DNA of 64,000 nt from Streptomyces tailanensis. Its GTDB lineage: Bacteria > Actinomycetota > Actinomycetes > Streptomycetales > Streptomycetaceae. Both the position numbers and the translations under genes were made by a program. The notes under the pieces were generated by a model. The model searched no databases. It saw only the letters and a program-made list of their open reading frames with translations, and was not told where the DNA came from. The DNA is taken from positions 1 through 64,000 of the forward strand of contig NZ_VTHJ01000007.1 of NCBI RefSeq assembly GCF_008386495.1. Reading direction: 5' to 3'. This document shows, one piece after another, positions 46,143 through 54,216 of the stretch (within the stretch, counting starts at the first letter, position 1; each line of letters starts with the position of its first letter).

Positions 46143-46626
46143 TGAGCCTGGCGAGGGTGTCGACGGTGCGGCCCAGCCCACGGTCGGCGAGCGAGCTCAG
46201 CACCACAAGGTGGGCAACCAACCGGCCCTCGACGAGGATCTGGGACTCGACGACGCGAAACCCGTCATGGCGGAGCGGTGCACGTTCCGCGCCGCCACCC
46301 ACCGCCACCCGAAGGGTTCGGTCCGCTCGGCCGTCAGCCGCGTCAACGGTGCTGACGCCGTCGCGGCCGACCAGCGCGACGCCTTCCACCGCGAGGCAGG
46401 CCCTGAGCAGGCGCACCGCGCGCTCCACGTCGCGGCCCTCGACGCCGAACCCGACGAGAGCTCGGCCGAGGGCGTCGACCGAACTCCGGTCGTGACCGGA
46501 TCCGGGACGAGGACGTCGTCGGTCGAGTGCGACGCCGGCGAGGAGACCCACGGCGCACGCGGCCAGCCCAACGAGCATGAGCGCGACGAGTCCCGAGGCA
46601 CCCGGCGTCGTGTTCGCGGCGCTCAT
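46143..46626 (-). pseudogene. LytS-like sensor kinase, N-terminal fragment
   Basis: From ATG 46626 (overlapping the symporter stop as ATGA) about 160 residues are recognisable: a membrane helix (LVALMLVGLAACAVGLLAGV) and a sensor region ending in DTLARLIGAQ, just where a histidine-kinase dimerisation domain should begin. The kinase part is absent; homology stops near 46143 next to the DHFR-like gene. Its neighbours (symporter and LytTR pieces) support the assignment. Confidence 0.55.
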
Positions 46627-47160
46627 CGTTGCGTCCGGACGGGTACGGCGAGGTGCGTCTCCACGTCGTCGGGCCGGTGGATCTGATGGATGAACTGTTC
46701 CGCCGCCCGCACACTCACGGGTCTGAGCCGGGACACGACGACCACGACAGTGAAAACGAGCGGCACGGTCACCGCGGCCGGGTTGGCGAGGAGATCACCG
46801 AGCGCGCCGGCCGGGCGCCCGAGAACGTAGTGGGCAACGGCCGCACCCACGACGAGGCCCGCGCCGACGGTGATCCCGCACACCGCCGCTGCCGCCGTGG
46901 CGCCCCGCCACCAGATGCCCAGCACCAGGACCGGGAACAGCGTCGACGCCGAGAACGCGAAGACGTACCCGACCGTGTCGGTGATGCTCTGGGACGCTGT
47001 GACGAGGGCCAGGACGAGGGTGAGGCCCGTCGCGTACAGCGAGGAGAGCCGGAATCGCTTCACGTCCGAACCGAACAGATCCTGGCTGATCGCACCTGCC
47101 ATGGTGATGATCAGTCCCGAGGAGGTGGCGATGAAGGCACCGCTCAGAGCGCCTCGTAGC
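46623..47160 (-). pseudogene. Sodium/solute symporter (SSS family), C-terminal fragment
   Basis: The frame ending at 46623 contains GAFIATSSGLIITMAGAISQ and then four to five membrane helices (ATGLTLVLALVTASQSITDT, VGYVFAFSASTLFPVLVLGI). It ends with ETHLAVPVRTQR. This is the last third of an acetate/cation-type symporter. Upstream of about 47160 the frame joins the end of a LytTR regulator (LPVSRR) without a break in reading, so the two genes are fused by deletion. Confidence 0.7.
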
Positions 47161-47312
47161 AGGGCAGCGCTGCGCCGACTCACGGGCAGCTGGGTCTGCC
47201 GCACGACGACGCAACCGGTGGTTCCGGGAAAAGGACCTGATCGATGTGCTGGAGGGCGACCAGGTACGAGCGATGGATGCGGACGAACCCGGCGTCGGCC
47301 CACTGTGCTCGA
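47160..47312 (-). pseudogene. LytTR response regulator, DNA-binding-domain fragment
   Basis: WADAGFVRIHRSYLVALQHI in one frame and GCVVVRQTQLPVSRR in another are adjacent parts of a LytTR DNA-binding domain, with a frameshift near 47230. The receiver domain is absent. With the LytS-like and symporter fragments it marks a former three-gene locus, now collapsed. Confidence 0.65.
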
Positions 47313-47318
47313 GCGTGG

Positions 47319-47435
47319 ATGCAGGTCGACATCCAGCCGCTGTTCGTCCTGCACGGCGCCGCCTTGGGCCTCTCGGACGAGGATGTCTCCTGCACGGCCA
47401 AGGAGTACGGCCAGCTCCTCGCGTCCTTCGCCTGA
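47319..47435 (+). pseudogene. Short rightward fragment, possibly the end of an oxidoreductase gene
   Basis: A 38-codon frame (VDIQPLFVLHGAALGLSDED, then VSCTAKEYGQLLASFA) is protein-like and ends in TGA, but has no promoter or ribosome-binding site of its own. It may be the 3' end of a flavodoxin-fold NAD(P)H oxidoreductase. The identification is weak. Confidence 0.25.
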
Positions 47436-47747
47436 CCGGCTCCGCCGCAGGCCTTTCCGCGGTCTTGCAAGAGGGCCGGCGGCCTCCTGCCCGGTATGGC
47501 GGTGTCCGGGGGCCCGACAACGATGAGCAGTTCGCAGCCCTGGCTCCACGAATGAACGGACCTCGGTCTCAGACAGGCGCATGGCGCGGAGTCCTCTGCC
47601 TGTGCAGAGGCGTTCGGCTCCACAGGGGATATGGCGAGTTGCCGCAGACGCTTTCCCGGCCGGGCCCACCAGGTGAGCCCGGCCGGGAAAGCAGCCTGAC
47701 TGTCACGGGCGGTTCAAGTCCCCGCGCCGCAGTGGCGCGCCGAGCGG
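47436..47747. other. Intergenic stretch with terminator
   Basis: No gene is supported here. Apart from the hairpin at 47650-47692 I see no organised structure. Confidence 0.5.
47650..47692 (-). terminator. 16-bp hairpin terminator after the VOC gene
   Basis: GCTTTCCCGGCCGGGC (47650-47665) and GCCCGGCCGGGAAAGC (47677-47692) are perfect complements around an 11-base loop, 56 bp beyond the stop of the VOC protein gene. Confidence 0.85.
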
Positions 47748-48701
47748 TCAGCCGGTGATGTTGCTCTGAGCGATGGAGTAGACGCGGTTGTCGGGAGCGC
47801 GGAAGAAGCGGAAGCGGTAGTCGGTTCCGTCTCCTCCGGCACCGGGGATCACGTGGACGGGAGAGACCCACTTCGCTCCGTTCTGCTCCAGGTGGGCCAT
47901 GGACTTGTGCAGATCGATGGTGTTGAAGCCCATGGCGATGGACGTGGACCTGGTCCGCCAGGGGTACTGAGGAGCCTCGGGTCCGTAGAGTTCGAACATG
48001 CTTCCGTTCTGGGCTCCGAAGGCGGAGAACTGCGGGGTTTCGTCGACGATGTCGAGCCCCAGACCTTGCTGGGCGAACGTCCGCATCTTTGCGTGCTGGT
48101 GGGCCGTCACGGCGACGGCGCCCCACTGAAGCCTGTTGATCCCGGCTGCGCCCGTGGCACTTTCGGGGACAGGATCGTTGGGGATGTTGCTCTGGGCGAC
48201 TCCGTAGAAGCGGTTGTCGGGAGCGAGGAAGAAGCGGGCGCGGTAGTCGGTCCCGCCTCCCCCGGCACCGGGGAACACCAAAATGTCAGAGGCCGTCGGA
48301 GCGCCGACCCTCTCCAGCGCCGACTCGGCCGCTTCCAGGCTCGGGGCGTCGAAGCCGATGGCCATGGCCATGGCGCTGGTGTGCCACGGCCCGTAGTGGG
48401 GGGCCTTCGGCCCGTAGAGTTCGAACAGGCTGCTGTTGGGTGTGCGGAATACGGCGAACTCGTCCGCGCTGGTGATCAGCGTCAGGTCCAGGGCCTTCTC
48501 AGTGAATTCCTTCATGACCGTGTACTGCTCGCTGGTGACCCCGAGGCCGGTCCACTGCAGCCGGGTGACACCGGCGGAGTCCGTGGCGTCGGCCGTGTGA
48601 CGGGTTGCCGCCTGCGCCGCCGTGGAATTGGCCACCGCGAGGGATGCGCCCAAGGCCAGGCCTGCGGTGAGGGCGGTGCGTCGGGTAAGAGACGTGGACA
48701 C
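47748..48701 (-). CDS. Secreted protein with two VOC (glyoxalase-like) domains
   Basis: From GTG 48701 (AAAGGAG 9 bases upstream) the 317-residue protein has a Tat-like signal (TRRTALTAGLALGASLAVAN, then AQA). Two related VOC domains follow: LQWTGLGVTSEQYTVMKEFT...LFELYGPKAPHYGPWHTSAM and LQWGAVAVTAHQHAKMRTFA...MFELYGPEAPQYPWRTRSTS. Each ends in a DNRxY-x-(V/I)AQSNI motif. VOC folds bind metals and catalyse isomerase, dioxygenase or resistance reactions. The repeated domains show an internal duplication. The substrate is unknown. Confidence 0.82.
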   Translation of the reverse strand: MSTSLTRRTALTAGLALGASLAVANSTAAQAATRHTADATDSAGVTRLQWTGLGVTSEQYTVMKEFTEKALDLTLITSADEFAVFRTPNSSLFELYGPKAPHYGPWHTSAMAMAIGFDAPSLEAAESALERVGAPTASDILVFPGAGGGGTDYRARFFLAPDNRFYGVAQSNIPNDPVPESATGAAGINRLQWGAVAVTAHQHAKMRTFAQQGLGLDIVDETPQFSAFGAQNGSMFELYGPEAPQYPWRTRSTSIAMGFNTIDLHKSMAHLEQNGAKWVSPVHVIPGAGGDGTDYRFRFFRAPDNRVYSIAQSNITG

Positions 48702-48901
48702 GATTGCATACTCCTTTGTACGAGTCCGAGCCCGTGGGCCTACGGGCTGATAGGGGGCCAGGCAGTCGGTGGGTGTGGGGGTGTGGGTGCGGCGGGCGCC
48801 CGGGGCGGGCACTGAGCAGGTCCACACCGAGAGGGCCGGGAGCCCCGTTGCTTGGGGATTCGTGCGTTGACCAGCACGGCGGCGACGTCGCCGCCTGCGG
48901 T
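48702..48901. promoter_or_regulatory. Upstream region of the VOC gene with an 18-bp palindrome
   Basis: This space contains the VOC ribosome-binding site and a perfect palindrome GGCGGCGACGTCGCCGCC (48878-48895). The palindrome lies close to the point where Tn3 transposase homology begins, so it may belong to either neighbour. Confidence 0.35.
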
Positions 48902-50661
48902 CGGCAAGAGGGCGTGCCCGGTCGTGCTGCGACCCGGAGCTGCCCGAGGGGGCGGTGGACCGCGACGCGTACGTGGTGTGCGTGCTGGAGCAGCTGTTCC
49001 GCGCGCTGAACCGGCGGGACGTGTTCGCCTCGCCGTCGAGCCGGTGGGCGGACCCGCGGGCGCGGCTGTTGGACGGCAAGCAGTGGGAGGCCGTCTCCGA
49101 GGACGTGCTGCACGGTCTGAGCCTGGACGAGCCGGTCGAGGAACACCTGGCCGGGCGGGTGCGGGCCCTGGACGCGGCCTGGCAGCTGATGGCGGAGCGC
49201 TTGGAGGAGGCTGGGCAGGACGCGAAGCTCAGCTTCGACGTCCAGCCCAACGGCCGGTTGAAGCTGAACGTCGACCGGCTCGGCGCGCTCGGCGAGAGCG
49301 AGTCCCTGAAGTGGCTGCGCAAGACCACCGCGAAGATGCTCCCGAAGATCGACCTGCCGGACCTGCTGTTCGAGGTCGATTCCTGGACCGGATTTCTGGA
49401 CGCCTTCGTGCACCTGGGGGACGGCCGTACCCGCATGGAGAACCTGAAGACCTCCCTGGTCGCGCTGCTGGTGAGCGAGGCGTGCAACATCGGCTACACC
49501 CCCGTCATCGACGCCGGCGACGAGGCGCTCACCCGGGCCCGGCTGGTGCACGTCGACCAGTACTACCTGCGCGCCGACACCATCGCCGCGGCGAACGCGA
49601 AGCTGATCGAGGCCCAGGGTCGGGTGCCGATCGTGGAGCACTGGGGCGAGGGCCTGCTCGCGTCCGTCGACGGGCTGCGGTTCGTAGTGCCGAAGCGGAC
49701 CATCAACGCCGGGCCGTCGCCGAAGTACTACCACTGCAAACGCGGAATTACATGGCTGAATGCTGTAAATGACCAGGTAGCGGGCATCGGACAGATGGTC
49801 GTGCCCGGCACTCCGCGCGACTCCCTGCACATCCTGGACACCCTGCTGAACCTCGATGCCGGGGTGGAGCCGGACATGGTGGCCACCGACAACGCCTCCT
49901 ACTCCGACATGGTGTTCGGCCTGTTCTCCCTGCTCGGCTACAACTTCTCCCCCCGCTTCCGCGACCTGGCCGACCAGAGGTTCTGGCGGGCGGAGCTGCC
50001 CGGCGTGGACACCGGCGGGTACGGGCCACTGGAGCCCCTGGCCTGCAACAAGGTGAACCTGAACAAGGTGATCACGCACTGGCCGGACATGCTCCGGGTG
50101 GTCGGCTCCCTGGTCACCGGGCAGGTGCGGGCGTACGACCTGTTGCGGATGTTCGGCGGCGAGGGGCGCCCCACCCCGCTGGGCACCGCGTTCGCCGAGT
50201 ACGGGCGGATCGCCAAGACCCTGCATCTGCTGCGCGTGGTCGACCCGGTCGACGACACCTACCGGCGGCAGATGAACCGGCAGCTCACCGTGCAGGAGTC
50301 CCGCCACAAGCTCGCCCGGGACATCTGCCACGGCAAGCGCGGGCAGATCATGCAGGCGTACCGGACGGGACAGGAGGACCAGCTCGGCGCGCTCGGGCTG
50401 GTGCTGAATGCCGCTGTGCTGTGGACGACTCGCTACCTGGACGCTGCCGTCCAGGAGTTGCGGGCGCTGCCGGCCGAGGAGCGTGAGCACGACGTCCTGG
50501 ACGAGGACGTCGCCCGCGTCTCCCCGCTCAAGCACGCGAACCTCAACGTGCTCGGCCGCTACAGCTTCCGCTCCTCTACCCCGGTCGACGGCGGCCTGCG
50601 CCCGCTGCGCGACCCGGGTGCGCCGGAGCTGGACGAGGACGACGACGGCGGGCAGGAGTGA
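48902..50661 (+). mobile_element. Tn3-family transposase, 5' truncated
   Basis: Homology begins in frame at PELPEGAVDRDAYVVCVLEQ (about 48930), roughly the middle of a Tn3 transposase. It runs through the DDE domain: YTPVIDAGDEALTRARLVHV, DMVATDNASYSDMVFGLFSL, ADQRFWRAELPGVDTGGYGP and HGKRGQIMQAYRTGQEDQLG. The protein would be about 568 residues from GTG 48955 against about 1000 for the family. The N-terminal half, including the terminal-repeat-binding region, is missing, so it is inactive. I did not find recognisable 38-bp terminal repeats. Confidence 0.85.
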
Positions 50662-50699
50662 GTATCAGGAGCCGGCCAGGCCCGACCCGTGACCGGTGT

Positions 50700-51860
50700 T
50701 CAGGTATCGCTCCGGCGGCAGAACTTCGCCTGAAGCAGATCGGTGAAGATACCGATGGGGTCGTCCCAATCGCCATTGCTCCAGTCGCCGTTGGCGTTGG
50801 TGGTGACCATCCGTTCGCCATCGCGAGCGCCGTAGGCGTAGGACCATGATCCGAAGAGCGCACCCCCCATGCCCCAGACCGTTTCCCCGCAGGGCAGTTT
50901 CACTGAGGAAACGCCGAGGCCGTAGGCGGCGTTGGGAATCCAGTCTCGGGTGGGCACGGTGGTGAACATGTCGCGTTGTTGGTCCGGTGGCAGTATCCGG
51001 CCCCCCAGCAGGGCGCGGAAGAACCGGTTGAGGTCCCCGGCGGTGGAGATCATGCCGCCGGCTGCCCAGAACATGGATGAATCGAGCTCGGTCGCGTCGT
51101 GGACCGGCGCGCCGGGGTCGGTCTGGAACAGCTTCGTGTAGTGCCGGGAGTGTGGCCCGTGGATCGTCGGGTCGCTGCCGTGCGGCAGGTACGTACCAGC
51201 CAGGCCGAATGGGCGGGAGATCCGCTCTGTGATCTCCTCGGCAAGCGCGCGGCCGGTGGCCTGTTCGATGATCAAGCCTGCGAGGACGTAGTTGGTGTTG
51301 GAATACGCCCAGCCCGAACCCGGTGTGAAGTTGGGCGGATGGGACGTGGCGATCTGCACCAGTGACTCGGGCGGGTGTGTCTCGTAACGGTTCAGTGCTT
51401 CCTGGTCATCGGTGTAGTTGAAGATCCCGCTGGTGTGGTTGAGGAGCATCCTGATGTTCACCCTGGCACCGTCGTGGTGATGGCCGTGGATCACGCCGGG
51501 CAGCCACTCTTCCGTGGTGTCATCCAGGCTTAGCCTGTCTTCCGCCGCCAGCTGCAGCACGACGGTGGCCACGAACGTCTTGCTGATGCTGCCGATGCGG
51601 AACCGGTCCTGCTGTGTACGCGTGCGGCCGGTTCGGGTGTCGGCCACTCCTGCGGTCCCGAACCACTGCCGGTCGCCGTCGCAAACCTCAGCAAGAATGC
51701 CGGGAAGGCCGCCTTGAGTCACGGCTTGGTGAAGTAAGCGCTGGATTGTCTCGTAGCCCTCGGCCCCTGAGGCCGGCGCGGACTCAGATACCGCGCCCCC
51801 TGCCTTGGCCGGTTCGGCGCCCGATCGGCCGTTGTCTGTATGAGCGGTGTGTTGGTGCAT
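50700..51860 (-). CDS. Serine hydrolase of the class C beta-lactamase/DD-peptidase fold
   Basis: This 386-residue protein has the SxxK motif SISK (in RFRIGSISKTFVATVVLQLA), the YxN motif YSNTN and a C-terminal VWGMGGALFGSWSY in place of KTG. GGAGG lies 6 bases before ATG 51860. No signal peptide is visible at the N-terminus (MHQHTAHTDNGRSG), so it may be cytoplasmic or exported by another route. Members hydrolyse D-Ala-D-Ala peptides or esters. The right end abuts the Tn3 remnant. Confidence 0.87.
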   Translation of the reverse strand: MHQHTAHTDNGRSGAEPAKAGGAVSESAPASGAEGYETIQRLLHQAVTQGGLPGILAEVCDGDRQWFGTAGVADTRTGRTRTQQDRFRIGSISKTFVATVVLQLAAEDRLSLDDTTEEWLPGVIHGHHHDGARVNIRMLLNHTSGIFNYTDDQEALNRYETHPPESLVQIATSHPPNFTPGSGWAYSNTNYVLAGLIIEQATGRALAEEITERISRPFGLAGTYLPHGSDPTIHGPHSRHYTKLFQTDPGAPVHDATELDSSMFWAAGGMISTAGDLNRFFRALLGGRILPPDQQRDMFTTVPTRDWIPNAAYGLGVSSVKLPCGETVWGMGGALFGSWSYAYGARDGERMVTTNANGDWSNGDWDDPIGIFTDLLQAKFCRRSDT

Positions 51861-52062
51861 GTGGTCCTCCTTGTCGTGTGTGACCCGTGGATGACCGCCC
51901 GGCATCTCTCCACGGCGAGATTCACTGGCCCTTCGGCTCTCGCCAGGGGCCTTAGCGCCCAGCGCAGCGTGCGATCCATCGCGCACGCCTACCGGACCCA
52001 CTGCACATCACGGCAAGGGCACGGCCGCAGGGTGAACTGGCCGTGTCAGCTGATTCCGGTGG

Positions 52063-52539
52063 TCACTGATCCTGGCTGTTGAGCGTCTGCCGTACGCGGT
52101 CCGCCAGCTCGGCCTGATCGATACCGGCCAAGGCGAGAGCACGTGGCACAGTGCCGATTTGAGCCTGCAGGATCCCGAGCAGTAGATGCGCTGACCGCAG
52201 GTCCTTCTTGCGAGCGGAGGAGAAGCTCCGCTCCAGTGCGAGTCTGGCGGACGCACCCATCTTGGGCTGCTGGGAAGCGTGGCTCGGCCCGGGAAGGTCA
52301 TAGGCGGCCGGTGACACTCCAACCATGCTCAGGCTGTGCTCGAATTCCCGATCCAGTGCCTCGCGGACAGCAGCGCGATCGAGCCCGGCCGAGGTTAGGA
52401 CCTGCTGAGCGGTAGACCCCTGATCGGCGGCGAGCGACAACAGAAGATGGTGCGCGTCGATCGTCGCCGACCCATCATCCTGGGCTTCGTCCATCGCCCG
52501 CACGATGACCGCATGCAGGTACTTGTCAAACGCGCTCAT
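52063..52539 (-). CDS. Clp N-terminal repeat protein
   Basis: The 158-residue protein consists of two Clp_N repeats (TIDAHHLLLSLAADQGSTAQ and SAHLLLGILQAQIGTVPRAL) without AAA ATPase domains. Such stand-alone proteins may act as adaptors that bind substrates or Clp chaperones. It overlaps the upstream HTH gene by 14 bases, so the two are expressed together. Confidence 0.85.
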   Translation of the reverse strand: MSAFDKYLHAVIVRAMDEAQDDGSATIDAHHLLLSLAADQGSTAQQVLTSAGLDRAAVREALDREFEHSLSMVGVSPAAYDLPGPSHASQQPKMGASARLALERSFSSARKKDLRSAHLLLGILQAQIGTVPRALALAGIDQAELADRVRQTLNSQDQ

Positions 52540-52771
52540 CGCCGCGCCTCCTCAGCTTGACTCCGGCGGCGATGAGCCGCTTGGCGTGCTTCTTGTGGAC
52601 GGCTTGGCGGGTGACACCGAGCGCCTCGGAGACCTTCGGCCAGCTCCAGCCCGCTCTCATGGCCTGCTCGACAGCGGCGTCCTCCAGTTGATCGGCAAGG
52701 CGTCGCAGCGCCACGACAGCCGCCAGGGCGTCAGCGGGATCAGGGGGAAGGGAATTCTCGCCGACGGACAT
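52526..52771 (-). CDS. Small helix-turn-helix regulator paired with the Clp_N protein
   Basis: The 81-residue protein carries a sigma-70-region-4-like helix-turn-helix (GWSWPKVSEALGVTRQAVHK). It is the first gene of a two-gene operon and probably autoregulates through the nested palindrome directly before its start. The ATG at 52771 has no ribosome-binding site, and the promoter boxes predict that transcription begins at this codon. Confidence 0.82.
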   Translation of the reverse strand: MSVGENSLPPDPADALAAVVALRRLADQLEDAAVEQAMRAGWSWPKVSEALGVTRQAVHKKHAKRLIAAGVKLRRRGDERV

Positions 52772-52775
52772 GCAA

Positions 52776-52816
52776 GCAACTGTAGTTGACTAACGAAAAT
52801 AGTCAACCCGAGTTGC
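52776..52816 (-). promoter_or_regulatory. Leaderless promoter inside a symmetric double palindrome
   Basis: Four half-sites are nested symmetrically: GCAAC, 4 bp, GTTGACTA, 7 bp, TAGTCAAC, 4 bp, GTTGC. On the minus strand, TTGACT (52806-52801) and TACAGT (52784-52779) are spaced by 16 bp, and the ATG of the HTH gene begins 7 bases after the -10 box. Binding of a dimer or tetramer would block the promoter completely. Confidence 0.7.
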
Positions 52817-52870
52817 TAATGTCTGGGTGGGGCGCAGCGATCCCGTCGGAGGCTCGTGATCGCGGGCCTC

Positions 52871-52997
52871 CCTGTCGTCAAACGATCGTTTGACGACAGG
52901 CGGCCTGCGCGTCCAATGAACCCGTGCAATCCAGGGGTTCGCGGCGGTCCGAGTCCAATCAGATCCGATGGTGATTGCTGACAGGGTTTGACGACAG
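52871..52997. promoter_or_regulatory. 30-bp perfect palindrome plus half-site upstream of the resolvase gene
   Basis: Positions 52871-52900 are perfectly symmetric. The left arm reads CCTGTCGTCAAACGA, and TGTC...GACA ends fit Tn3-type resolvase subsites. One arm, GTTTGACGACAG, recurs at 52986-52997, just before the resolvase start at 53035. This is a candidate recombination (res) site or operator for the adjacent recombinase. Confidence 0.6.
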
Positions 52998-53034
52998 ATA
53001 GGGTCCATTCCTCCATACGGAAGGGGCCCCACGA

Positions 53035-53967
53035 GTGGCGAACCTGGTCTACAAGCGGGTCTCGACCGACCAGCAGTCCACCGCCCGCCAGGACCTCGTC
53101 CTGGACGAGGCTGGGATCGAGGACCCGGTCGTCTTCGAGGAGGACCCCGGCACCTCCAGCCGCCTCCACCCGCTCCAGCGCCCGAAGTTCCGCGAACTGC
53201 TCACCTACGCGCGGCCCGGCGACACCGTGCACATCTCCGAGATGTTCCGCCTCGTACGCGGCACCGGCCACATCCTTGACGTGCTCGACGTCCTCCACCG
53301 CGACCGCCTCGCGCTGCGCATCCACGACGGCGCGTTCTCCGCGATGGACCTCACCGCACGCCACCCGCGCACCGGCGAGCTGCTGTCCACCGTGAAGTTC
53401 ATGGTGCAGACCCTCGCGGCCGCCGGCGAACTCCAGCGCGACCTACAGCGTGAGCTGACATACGACGGGCTGCGGGCCGCCGAGGCCAAGGGCAACAAGG
53501 GCGGACGCCGCCCGGCCGTCACGGCAGCGAAGGCCGCCGCTGTGCGCGCCGCGTATCTGGGCGGCCAGTCCATCGCCGCCCTGGCCCGAGACCACCACGT
53601 CAGCCGCGGGGCCATCCGTACCGCCGTCGCCGATCTCTTGCCCGAGCACACCATCGTCGACCAGGACGCCCCGGCTCCGGAGCGGCCGGTCCTCCTCGAC
53701 ATGCCAGGCAAGGTCGCGGACTTCCTCCGCGCGGGCGATCTGGAGCCCACCGAGCACGCAGCGCTCGACCAGGGCGTGACCGTACGGCGCGGCCAGGGCT
53801 ACACACTGCGCGTCACCGCCGCGCCCGCAGCCCACCGCCAGCTCCTCGCCCGCTGCCAGCCCCTCGACGGCACCCAGGGCACCCCGGTGGTCCCGGCGCA
53901 GCGCAAGGCCCGCCGCGAGTACGAGAACCGCGTCAACGCCCTTCAGGCTGCTACAGCCGGACCATGA
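53035..53967 (+). CDS. Serine recombinase (resolvase/invertase) with extra C-terminal domain
   Basis: This 310-residue protein has an N-terminal resolvase domain with catalytic RVST (VYKRVSTDQQSTARQ) and the E helix region (GELLSTVKFMVQTLAAAGEL). A helix-turn-helix follows (QSIAALARDHHVSRGAIRTA). About 110 further residues (KVADFLRAGDLEPTEHAALD, RGQGYTLRVTAAPAAHRQLL) are not present in ordinary 180-200 residue resolvases. It starts at GTG 53035 with GGAAGGGG upstream. The extension's role is unknown. It may be the resolvase of the broken Tn3 element to the left. Confidence 0.85.
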   Translation: MANLVYKRVSTDQQSTARQDLVLDEAGIEDPVVFEEDPGTSSRLHPLQRPKFRELLTYARPGDTVHISEMFRLVRGTGHILDVLDVLHRDRLALRIHDGAFSAMDLTARHPRTGELLSTVKFMVQTLAAAGELQRDLQRELTYDGLRAAEAKGNKGGRRPAVTAAKAAAVRAAYLGGQSIAALARDHHVSRGAIRTAVADLLPEHTIVDQDAPAPERPVLLDMPGKVADFLRAGDLEPTEHAALDQGVTVRRGQGYTLRVTAAPAAHRQLLARCQPLDGTQGTPVVPAQRKARREYENRVNALQAATAGP

Positions 53968-54014
53968 TCAATCTCGGCGCCAACCACGGTTCGATTGATG
54001 CGAGCGCCGCCAAT

Positions 54015-54216
54015 TGCATAGGATGCGAACTCGCGATAGTCAGCGAATCGGCCCGTGGGGAAAGGGCAATCGCGGTGTTGAACTGCGGACTTGAGTGAGA
54101 CCTTGGCGGGGACGATACCCGCGACGAGGGCTCCGCCGCGACCCGTGCAGGGGGCTGACCTGGGGGTCCGCCGAGCATTCGCATAGGATGCGTTTTTCTC
54201 GCATCTGATGCGAGTC
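54015..54216. repeat. GCATAGGATGCG repeats before the tyrosine recombinase
   Basis: GCATAGGATGCG occurs at 54015-54026 and 54181-54192. A related perfect inverted repeat CTCGCATC-T-GATGCGAG follows at 54198-54214. Its arm GATGCG is shared with the direct repeats. The array ends over the recombinase start codon. Arm-type binding sites or an operator for the recombinase are likely uses. Confidence 0.5.

Noticed and set aside
47711..47722. GGTTCAAGTCC resembles the T-loop of a tRNA.
   Set aside because: The flanking bases do not form a T-stem and no acceptor, D or anticodon arm can be built around it.
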